A stretch of DNA of 64,000 nt from Agelaius tricolor (lineage: Eukaryota > Chordata > Aves > Passeriformes > Icteridae). The position numbers were made by a program, and so were the translations under genes. The notes under the pieces are model-generated. The model was not told the DNA's origin. It did no database searches and worked only from the letters and a program-made list of their open reading frames with translations. Shown here one piece after another: positions 40,001 to 53,599 of this stretch. Numbering within the stretch: position 1 is the first letter of the stretch; each line of letters begins with the position of its first letter. The stretch spans positions 27,184,744 to 27,248,743 of the forward strand of contig JALJCS010000004.1 in assembly GCA_023055355.1 (NCBI GenBank), read 5' to 3'.

Positions 40001-42108
40001 ATCAAGAAACCACTTTCTCTTTGGAAATCTCCCTTCCATGTAGTACTTTAGATTGTTCCTGCTGGAGGAAATAAGCAGAGAAGAGAAAGATTGCCACTGC
40101 TTGAGGAATTATACTAGGATTCATCCAGCTTTCCTGATCTTAGATTAAAAAACAATAACTGAGGAGGAAAGGAAAAGCAAAAATTTACTGTTTGCATTTT
40201 TTTATTATATGGGTATACCAAGTTTTGTCAAATAAAGAAGTACATGTTTCAGAAGCTATGTAATGTTTTCATCCACACAAAAAACATGGAGGAACAGTGG
40301 AAGAGAATGCATAAAATTAAGGGGAAATCTTTCAGTCCTTAGACACTGCAGAGGGCAATATCCAGGTGAAGGATGGTAAGAGAGGAAAAAGTAATGGATA
40401 TGGAGAAAATCTGTTTAAAATTAGAGACAGAGAAATATGAAAGGAAGAAAATTAAAAAGGGAGGGAGACCTGAAGAGCTACTAGAGGGAATAAAGACATG
40501 CAGGAATAGTGTATGAAGTGACATTGACTGGGAGATGAGAAGACGACTGCAATGGCAGAACACTGTTCAGGATGATCCCACAGGCCTCAGTGCTCTGTAC
40601 ACCCGTGGTGCTTGGTCATGGGATGGTTCTCAGCTGGGAAAGACTGACAGCATAACAGAGATGTTGGGAAATGTGCTTGGTCAGATGGGTTCCTATTCTT
40701 TCAGCTAATGCTCTCTGATGCACTGTTTATACCTGCACTGGTAAATAATACCGGGGGTGCTGGATGAGGCAGCTCTGTTAGACTAGTAAGCAGGGAAAAC
40801 CACTCTTTTTATCTCTGCCCTCTTTTTGACCCTGGAAAGTGAGTAGAGGTTTCTCCAGATATACCAAGGACGGACCTCTAAGGTAGTGGGTACTGCTTTT
40901 ATAGTTACTTTTCTGATTATAGTGGCCATGTTTTTGCTAAATCACTTGAAGATAAAAGCAGCAATTTCCAAAAGAAATCCAAAGAGAATAGTACCAAATC
41001 ACTGTTTTCTAAATCAATAGGTATTCCAGTATTTTTGTTGATCTGTTTTGTTAGTTAAAATATCTAGAATATTTTGCTCCTTCAAACATTGGGAAGAGCA
41101 AGTTGGAAGTTTATTTCCAAAAGAAAAAATGATGTTTATTCAGAAAAGAGACTAGAGTAACCACAGTAAGAAATTCTTAGTGCACAGTTTTACATGAAAA
41201 GAAATTAAAAAGTAACACTGTTGAAGCAGCAATGTGCATCAAGTACAGATCTAAATACTTTTGTTTGTAAATGCTTGTTATTATTACCTATAAAAGGCCA
41301 TGATGCTATGTAATCTCAAATTCACTAATACAGCTTTTGCATGTGAGGCTTCCACAGAAAAATTGTTTTCTTGGCTCTCTTTGCATAATGTTACTAGTTA
41401 CACTGCTGAGATAAGTCTTATCAGCTGCTGTTTCACAGCAATACTTCAACTTATGCCTGAATTTCACATCAGAGAAAGTATATCAAATACATTTATCTCA
41501 GAATAAGTGAATACAGGCCAAAATAATAATATGTCTTTTCTTAAACATAGGTTTCTAGATATACAATTCAGCATGTGTATAAAATATACCCCACTGAATA
41601 GCTCAGCTGCTTTGTTCAGTTCCTGTTTTTCTAGTAGATAATGACTTGTCAATGCAGGCTGTACTGCAAAGTCACAATCAACAAGGTGAGAGTTAAGTAA
41701 AAATCTCTTTAGCAGAAACATGCAAGGACAGGACTGCTCTGTGAGGATATTGCTTATCCAGCTGATACTGGTTGTAGTTCAATAGTAGCTTAAATTTCCA
41801 GATACTAGTAAAAGAAACTAGCTTTCAGACACTTTTCGGATGGATAGCTAGGGACTAAGTATATTGCTTGTTAGTTTTCATATTCTTTTAAAAAATTGCT
41901 CTATCACAGATCCTTAAGACTTTTTTGCACTTTTTTTACCCTCAGTTTCAACTCACATTAGATCCTGTGATCAGCTTTGGATGCACTTTGATCTTGTATT
42001 ATTGTTCTGTGGCTCTGTTAACACCATTGTTAGCTAGTGTATAAATCTATCTATAGTTATTTATTAATCTTATCATTATACTGACTATGGTTCTGTGGTC
42101 TTTTTCAG
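31080..42108 (+). other. NFIB: NFIB intron (11.0 kb)
   Basis: Intron between the 54-bp and 69-bp exons, starting GTAAATAT and ending in a pyrimidine-rich TCTTTTTCAG. It is mostly unremarkable AT-rich sequence. It carries a 34-bp imperfect tandem duplication at 38955-39022. A stretch at about 31690-32080 is open in both strands for 76 and 125 codons respectively and is rich in CAATTG/TAATCAATT-type motifs. That suggests a conserved non-coding element rather than a gene, but this is only an impression. No CR1 copy was recognised in it. Confidence 0.85.
38955..39022. repeat. 34-bp imperfect tandem duplication
   Basis: CAGAAAATGTCCTATA followed by CTTAGCTTCTGCAT occurs twice, at 38955 and 38989, with a period of 34 and only a few differences. 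Confidence 0.9.
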
Positions 42109-42177
42109 TGTACCTTGAGGACAGTTTTGTGAAATCTGGAGTATTCAACGTGTCAGAACTTGTGAGGGTGTCAAGAA
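42109..42177 (+). CDS. NFIB: NFIB exon (probably exon 4): conserved YLEDSF...ELVRVSR segment
   Basis: A 69-bp exon, acceptor TTTTTCAG at 42108 and strong donor GTAAGT at 42178. It enters in phase 1 and leaves one base of the next codon. The split first codon reads G|TG (Val), followed by [19 protein letters not shown], then Val-Ser-Arg. This block is among the best conserved parts of the NFI family outside the DNA-binding domain (NFIA and NFIX have related DSFVTSGVF-type sequences). As I remember the mammalian protein, the residue at the exon boundary is Gly, so Val here would be a lineage difference created by TG instead of GT at the exon edge. Confidence 0.95.
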
Positions 42178-46401
<4,224 letters not shown>

Positions 46402-46595
46402 TAGCATGGAGTTATTTTACCTTGAATTATGCTCAAATATAGGCATTTCATTGCTGCAATAAAATGATGGCTTTTTAGAAGAATCTTTACTCTGTGTGGA
46501 GTATGTATTTGCTGGTTTTGTAAATGTATTTAAAACCAACAGGATATTGTATTAACAACCACCATAAACAACATTATTATTATTTACACAACAGC

Positions 46596-46688
46596 ATAAT
46601 AATAATAGTAATGATAATGATAATGATAACGATAACGATAATGATAATGATAATGATAATGATAATAGTAATAATAATAATAATAATA
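46596..46688. repeat. (AAT)n-(GATAAT)n microsatellite
   Basis: About 90 bp of ATAATA units, GATAAT hexamers (some with GATAAC) and final AAT units. It begins 200 bp downstream of the exon ending at 46396. Confidence 0.94.
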
Positions 46689-47400
46689 TTTTTCTATCTG
46701 GTGATAGCATTATTGTTTGAAAAGACATGTGACAAACGAGGTACTTGATATTGTCTGTGCTGTGATCATCCCAGTAGAATTTGGAGTCCAGTGCTTTCAG
46801 AAATCAAAAGATCTCCTTAATATGATTACTAAAACATAAGATTACACCATTTCTTTATTACCATGGCATGGACATTTAGTCTCTACCATGTGATTCACAT
46901 CAGATCCAATAGGCTCTTTCTGAAGAGCCCACATGTAGCTCTGTGGGACTCTGTCTGAGGGGATTGCTAAGTAGTGGCATGTTCTGGGTTATCCAAAGCA
47001 ACAAACATGCTTACTGTGGAGAAGAAGAGTGAAATTAATCAAGAGTCAAAAGAGTGAAATCAATTGTCATAACTCTCTCTCATGTTATCTTGATGTTTTA
47101 TAAACCTAGCTGCCTGTGCAGTCTTTTCCCTCCCCTTTGTTATGTGAGAATGTGTTTAAACTCATACGTTTGAACAGTATTGGTTAATGGATCCTGTGGC
47201 TGAGGTACTGCAGCTGTCTGGACGGACTGTGACATGTAAAGCATAGTATGTAAAAGGGAAATAGTTAAAAAGACATGCAGTTCCTTCCTTTGTGAATCTT
47301 TCAATAGTTTTCATATCGACTGCTGATCATTGCTCTCAGTTCTTCCGCAACTGAGTGACCCTTTGGTCTTACCTCATTTTTATATTCTTTTAAAGCTTCT

Positions 47401-47541
47401 TAAAAAAACAACAACAAAAAAAGAACCAAACAAAACAAAAAAAAACCCAAAAACCAAAAAACAAAAACAAACCCAAAAATACCACCAAAATAAAAAGACC
47501 CCACAACAACAACAACAAAAAACCAAACAAAAAAACCCCAA
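47401..47541. repeat. A/C-only low-complexity tract
   Basis: About 140 bp almost entirely of A and C (AAAC, AACAACAAC, AAAACCC patterns), with only two G residues by eye. The ORFs read across it on either strand are artefacts. It may be a decayed poly(A) tail or a simple-repeat expansion. Confidence 0.9.
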
Positions 47542-48902
47542 CTCTTTTTTTCCCCCTGCTAAGTTTCCTATTTCATCTCCATATGCAAGGAAACATCTGA
47601 CTGGTATGTCTTTTAGTTGCCAAACTCTCACATTTCTATTATAGTGGGTCTCATTTTAATCTTCTTTCGCCTACCTTTTTATCTGCGTTCTTACCATTAG
47701 GCTGTTCTAGGGTTAACTAGTTTTTTTCTTCATAATTTCTTTTGTATGTCATTTCTTAGGGAGCCTCTGATATTTATTTTTCACTGTTTGAAGCATTCAC
47801 TTTTGTATTTTTTAAAAAGAAGCTTGCCTGTGGTTTTGCATAATCTAATTTAAGAACAGTATAAATAGCAGATCTGCCATCCAGAATCTTCCTCCTTATG
47901 CAAAATATTTTTCTCTGTGAATGCTACTTGTTTTGCCATGAAACTTTATTAAAATTCTTCATGAAAGACAGGACCATACCTCAAATTATTTTTTTACTTT
48001 CTAGATAAATTATTTTTTATAGTTGTAGGGAAGAATGTATCCCCATTTGTGAAATGTAGTTTTGTCCTGCTGAGTGAGCTGTAGGGGCTTCTGGGAAGTG
48101 CTCTGCCAAATAGACTCCTGAGTGCAAGTCCTGCTGACAGAGCCTTTCTCAGGTGATCTTTATAGTTCTCAAGTATCTCAACTGCATTTTAGGTTTCGAA
48201 TCATTCTGCTTGCAAAGAATTATTTTCCATGAACACTGGATTTGTTTATGTTTGTATGAACTTCATGTTACAGTTACCAGTAGTGAACAATGTTATGATT
48301 TAAATTGCTTGAGTGTATTTTCAATGAACCTTTACTTAATTTCTGTGTTATTAGGTAGCTAGACTTCTGGAGTGAAATAGCTTTTAATATGTTCCATAAA
48401 ACAGGGAACTCCAATATGAGGAAGATAAATGATAGACTTAAATCAGGGTGTTTTGCTTCCTGGAGTTTGCATCCCTCCCCAAATGTCCTGTCCTCCAGCA
48501 CTAATGAGCTTAGTGAAATTTTACCAGATTCCTGTCAGAGAGATAGCCTTCAAGTCACTATTATGGATTTTCTTTTTTCCATCCTTAAGATGTTCTTCCA
48601 TTGCTGCAGAGGCACAGATACAGCACTGTCCAGTGCAAAAAACATTGTACTGGGGGAAATAGAAGTCTTTTGCCCCAAAAAAGTTATGTTTGCCTCTGAT
48701 CACTTTCTGAGATTATTTGCTGCTGCAGAAACACCATAAGTAGTAACTGATAAGCAATCCCTACCCTAGGTGCCCAGGCTCAGTGGGAAGTAGTGTGGGG
48801 CAGCTCCTGGCACATTTGTTCTGCTGCTAGTTTGTTAGATGCTTGATATCATCTTCATGGCACTGATTTAATCTCTCTGGTGACCATGGTATGACCCAAA
48901 GG

Positions 48903-49128
48903 AATGACAGATTAGGTTAAATATTAGGAGAAGGCTCTTCACACAAAGGGTGGTTGGAACAGGCTCCTCAGGGAAGTGGACATAGCTCCAATCTGACAGA
49001 GTTCAAGAAGCATTTGGACAGTCCTCACACACATATGGTTCTCGGGGCTGCCCTGTGCAGAGCCAGGAGTAGGACTATGGTGATCCTTTCTTGGTCCTTT
49101 CCAGCTCTGGATATTCTATGATGATTCA
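48903..49128 (+). mobile_element. CR1 LINE fragment, 3' end
   Basis: A diverged CR1 tail: ATTAGGAGAAGGCTCTTCAC, GGTGGTTGGAACAGGCTCC, CAGGGAAGTGG, CAAGAAGCATTTGGACAG, GGTCCTTTCCAGCTCTGGAT and the end ATTCTATGATGATTC. It belongs to a different 3' family from the copy at 23.2 kb (internal ATTTGGACAGTCCTCACACA version). It sits about 3 kb upstream of the candidate exon at 51874, in the same orientation as NFIB. Confidence 0.88.
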
Positions 49129-51873
49129 ATTACTTATATGTATCTGTGTAAAAGCTCCTTTCAGACACAGATGTTGTATCATGATATCGTATTTATGAAA
49201 ATCTATTTTCTGCTTCCATATGCCTGCAAACACAAAGATAATATAAGTAAATTTTGGGGGTGGTTTCTATGCCAGAGATCTCACTTGTGCTATTTCTCTT
49301 TTATCTATGTAAATCTGTGTGCTATATGAAGTTAAGATAAATGAAAAAGAAATAAGACTTTTGGGATCACATTTGTGTTTATCCAGTGTCAAGAAGGAAT
49401 GATCATGTGGCCACATCAGATTGCTTCTTCAGGCAATATCCACAGGTCATCAGCACCAAAAATGCAAATCGTTTCACAGTACCCACGAATAAATATGTCT
49501 CTGGATATCATGTTTATGGGCAAATAGCTTCTCTACCATGCAAATGCAGTTTTAACTTTTCTAAGAGAGACAACATCAGGAATAGTGTTGATACGAAAAT
49601 ATGCCATTGTTAATTTCAGTTTCATTGTCTCAGTTTTGGACTTGACAGAAAGAGATTTTTAACTTCTGAAATGAAATAGGTTTAGTTTCTTCTTTACAGT
49701 ATCTAAATGTAAAGTATTTTCATAGAAACTGAAATGACATAGTTTTGAAAGACTCTTTTATCATTAAGGCTTTTCACATCTTTATTTAAATATTTCTAAA
49801 GTAACAGAAATGTCATGAGTGGTAGTTTGGAACTGGATAGTTGCAATAAAACAATAACATCTGAAACACATTTGAATAAAATATTTAGGATTTTCCTAGG
49901 TGTCCCAGGGGCATTCTAACAGTTTTGATAGAGAGAATGAGACAGAAATTAATGGGCAACACAGAAATATACTGAAATTAAAAATAGGACAGAGGAAAAT
50001 TTTGCAGTAGGGTGAAATGGGTTAGATTAACCTTCCATTGCTTTGAAAAAAAATCATAGTTTAGTACGTAAGAAGAGTTTAGGAGAGGAGTGATTTTGTT
50101 GTATTCATGATAGGTTTTATAACTTCTCTGTGCAGGCATGCATCATGAGGTTCAGGGACATGAATATAGGAGTACTTGTGGTGTTGCCAGGATGTAGCAT
50201 TTGTGGATGTAAGAAAAAGAAATCTAGCCTAGTTACAGTAAATATTGCTCATACCAGACTCTGCTTTCAGTTGTAAAACTCCAGACTGTCCTTTTGCTGT
50301 TAACTGTCTTCCTGTCATAGTACTTCCAAAAATGTTTTGATAAGATTTCCAGATGTTGTGCTTTATAGTCTGTTTTGGGGGAGCTGTCTCTTTGAAGTTG
50401 TAACTCTGGGCAGAAATAAACAAGCGTACCCTAAAAATAGTAACTTTATAGATGGCATACACTTGGTAAGAAAAAAATCCACAAAGAGTTATGTTACCAA
50501 TCTGATATAAAAGTATTAGCCTTCTCTAATTAACCCAAATTAACATGAAAATTAAGTTTTAAAATACTTCTATTTATTGAAGTTTGATCATTGATCCTTA
50601 TAGAAAAAAAGAAAATCTTATTAAGCCATGATACTGTCCTGGAGATTTGCTCCACTGGCTTGCAAAATAGTTTTTGACTATTTTAAAAATATATGTAACC
50701 ACAAGAGTATGTGTAACTGTTTCAAAAACAGATTAAAAAAATACTGTGGAATGACAGTGTTGTTTTTTATTTTGGAGACATCCAGTCAATGTGGGAAGAT
50801 TCTGTAGTTTTTGCCATTATTTTTTGCTATGTTGAAATGCTAAAAATATGCTTCTATTTGTGTGATTTTTTTAAACAGGTTTGAGGTTTTCTGGTAGTGC
50901 AAATAGGCAGTTTTATAACTGCAGAGATTTCTCCCAAGACTTTTACCATTAGCCTTTCAAGTAACTAACTGTCCTCCAAAAATCCTACAGCCCAAAAAAG
51001 GGAAAAGTCATCTCTGAGAATGCTGCATTATTTAGAAGTTGAGCCCTAACATGACAATTGGGATTTCAATTGCTGTGTCTTCTGTCATATATTGTACAAG
51101 TTATTTTTTCTCTCTTGTGGCTTGTTTCTTCCAACTGGATGCCTGAATAACTTCAATAATGTCTGGATCATGTCTTAAATCTCCATCAATTAGAAATACC
51201 TCTACGTCTAATGACTAATTTACTGTAGATCTCTCTTAGTCTTCCTTTCTCCAGGTTGCTGTTGCTGAATTCTTCACTATGTTTTCATATCAAACAAAAT
51301 TTTAAGTTCCTGCACTAGTAAGATTTTGTGAGATAGATGTAAGTTTCTGCCTGAGTAAAGTTGATGAGTGTTTGAGCAATTTAGAAATTTTATGCAGTAA
51401 AAAAAAAAAAATTCCCTCACAAAATATGGAAGAGGAAGTTACTAAAAATTTAAAATGTCTCTAGTGACTAGTGCAGTGGCTAAAGGATCTTTAGGATTAA
51501 TAGGCTAATAACTGTTGGTGAACATCTTGATTTACTAACTGGCAAGTAAATTAGATGCTTTTTTTCTTAACTTGTAAGGAAACAGAAATATCAGAAAAGA
51601 GAAGGACAGTGTTCCCATCTATGGCCTCCTTTTTGAAAGCTGGCTTAAGAAAGTTCATTAACATAATTTCAGACAGTTTCTGTATTTGTCCTTGAGATCT
51701 GTTTTACTGTTATAGTGTTACAACACTGTGTACATTGGAAATAAATATAACAGTTGTCATCAATGCACACTGTTCATTACAGAAGTGGAGAGATTCATGT
51801 GGATTTCCATAGTAGACAGGTGTCTGGAAATACTGAATATCAATATACAATGAACTGAATTTTAATTTTACAG

Positions 51874-52322
51874 TTTCTTCATCATGTTCATTCTCTTACA
51901 CCTCACCCACCTCTACCAACAGTCAAGAGCCAAGATGCCATCATTCCATTAAAACTGAAACAGCTGGACCGCCTTCACCTGTTGCTTGGCCAGCCTCTGT
52001 TGGACCCTCCACTTCTCAGGTCCCGACACCCTTTGTTGGATACTCCTCTTCCGGACACTTGTCCCCTTTTTCTTTCTCCCCATCCACTGGAAACTCCTTC
52101 CCCATTGGGGTCCTTCCTGATCACTGTTTCTTTCTTGGATCTTCTTCTCATCAGCTCTCAAGGATGGATGTTCTTATTTCTGAAGTGAGGGAACTAAAAG
52201 AGGAAGTAGCTAATGTAGTCCAGGAGTTGAGAACAGTAACAGAGCACCTTGGCTTTTTGGTATCCTGTGTTGGACAGGGTAAAGGATTTTTTCCAGCTCC
52301 TGGTGCTCCTTCTGAGGGCTAA
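51874..52322 (+). CDS. NFIB: Candidate alternative NFIB exon: Ser/Pro-rich, SUMO motif, coiled coil
   Basis: A TTTTAATTTTACAG acceptor at 51873 is followed by an open frame that continues NFIB in the phase left by the exon ending at 46396 (G|TT, Val). It runs 149 residues to TAA at 52320-52322. Seen in the translation: residues 1-95 are rich in Ser, Pro and Thr, with IKTE at 26-29 (consensus psi-K-x-E SUMO motif, followed by TAGPP). Residues 97-129 form a helix with Leu/Val at every a and d position (L101, V105, L108, V112, V115, L119, V122, L126, L129), a coiled coil of more than four heptads. A possible donor (AGG|GTAAAG) at 52279 would give a 405-bp cassette exon ending in G|, correct for joining 60253. 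Otherwise it is a terminal exon. I do not recognise the sequence from known NFIB isoforms. A nested or domesticated-transposon gene is the alternative. Confidence 0.6.
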
Positions 52323-52574
52323 TACTTTAGAAACACACTCTCCATCTAACAGATCAATTCAGTTTGCAAAGGTTTACCTTGATCAATATCTGTTAAATGC
52401 CATTCTGTGTTTTTGACTTAGACTGAATTGTCAAAATCCTTCCATGTCAAAATATATTTGAAAGCAATTTCTGTCTTATTAGTAGCTTGTTGCTTCTACC
52501 TTTGTATATTTTTATTTCAAAATACTTTTTAAACAGTGTATACACATGCATACACATACATTTCGTATCTCTAT

Positions 52575-52625
52575 ATCTCTATATAATACAATAATTTATA
52601 ATCTCTATATAATATAATAATTTTA
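52575..52625. repeat. 26-bp imperfect tandem duplication, AT-rich
   Basis: ATCTCTATATAATA followed by an AATAATTT-like end occurs at 52575 and again at 52601. It lies in the possible 3' UTR of the candidate exon at 51874. Confidence 0.8.
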
Positions 52626-53593
52626 TACGGTTTTGACTAGTATGATAGGATTATTTTCAGCACTGTAATCAAATACTACCACTTGGTAAATTTTCATAAC
52701 TTCACATTTGTAAAATGAGAGATATGTTTCACCAAGACTAACTTTTCAAAGTGTATTTCCAGAGTAAACCCTTAGCCATGGCTTCTGTGAGCCTGTTGGC
52801 AGCTGTGCCTCTGAAAATGGCATCATGGTAACAAACAACAGCCTTACAAGGAAGAGTTACTTGAAGACCCTATTTGAGTCCTCCTTGTTTTTCCTCATTG
52901 TAGAAAAAAGATGTTGGCAGAATTCAGTGCATGAACTTTGTCTGCTTCTTAAAAATAATGTCAAATGTTGGGATAGTTTAAACAAATCCAAGATCAATAG
53001 GGAATTGGTTTGCTTTTGTTTTCTATAGTGACAATTTTGCAAGAAAAGCTGCTGGTACCTGGAATAAGTAAAAAGTTATTTTTATAAAGATGAAAAACAC
53101 TTAAAGCTTGAAAGGCACTATGTATAGAAAAATAGGTGAAGGATCTCCCAAATACTTATTTAATGAAAATACAGAGAGAGAAAAACATACTATGAACAGG
53201 ATGGCAAAAATGTTACCTTAGAATGAGTAAGTTGCTCGTACATCAAGAAAATTGACATCCTGCATTATTGAGAATGACAAGTTTATGCTGTCTTCAAAAC
53301 ACAAAGCAACAAAGATTATATCTGGTTTTCTGTATTTAAAATTGATTTAGACAAAATTTACAATTGTTCATAAATATCTCCAAGTATTCAGAATAACGGA
53401 TGAGGAAGTTTTTCTTTTGGGCAGAGCAGAGACCTGACTTTTCCTTCAACCCATGAACACTTAAGTTTCCAACTGAATGAAGAGTGTTTAGAAATATAAA
53501 CAGAAGGACTAATAAAATTTGAGATGCAATAGGAAGCATACAAAAAAGGTTTGATTTTTTTTTTGAGTTCCTGGAAATTACTGTTATTTGCTC

Positions 53594-53599
53594 AATAAA
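53594..53599 (+). promoter_or_regulatory. Candidate poly(A) signal AATAAA for a short NFIB isoform
   Basis: A canonical AATAAA lies 1.27 kb beyond the stop codon at 52322 and is followed within about 30-45 bases by a T-rich tract (TTTGTCTTTTTTTTTTG, about 53628-53645). This is the usual layout of a cleavage signal plus downstream U-rich element. It would serve a terminal-exon version of the 51874 exon. AATAAA is common by chance in AT-rich introns, so this is only positional support. Confidence 0.35.

Noticed and set aside
47330..47644. 104-codon Lys/Gln/Asn-rich ORF and its antisense counterpart.
   Set aside because: Reads through the A/C-only low-complexity tract.
49386..49613. A 75-codon frame beginning right after an AG (TTTATCCAG) in the same phase as the NFIB exon ending at 46396, like the exon at 51874.
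   Set aside because: Acceptor tract is mediocre, composition is not NFIB-like, there is no convincing in-phase donor, and frames of this length are common here by chance. Worth a glance in RNA-seq only.
51949..52188. Other-frame ORFs on both strands over the candidate exon at 51874.
   Set aside because: Shadows of the 149-codon frame, which alone is in phase with NFIB and has coiled-coil periodicity.
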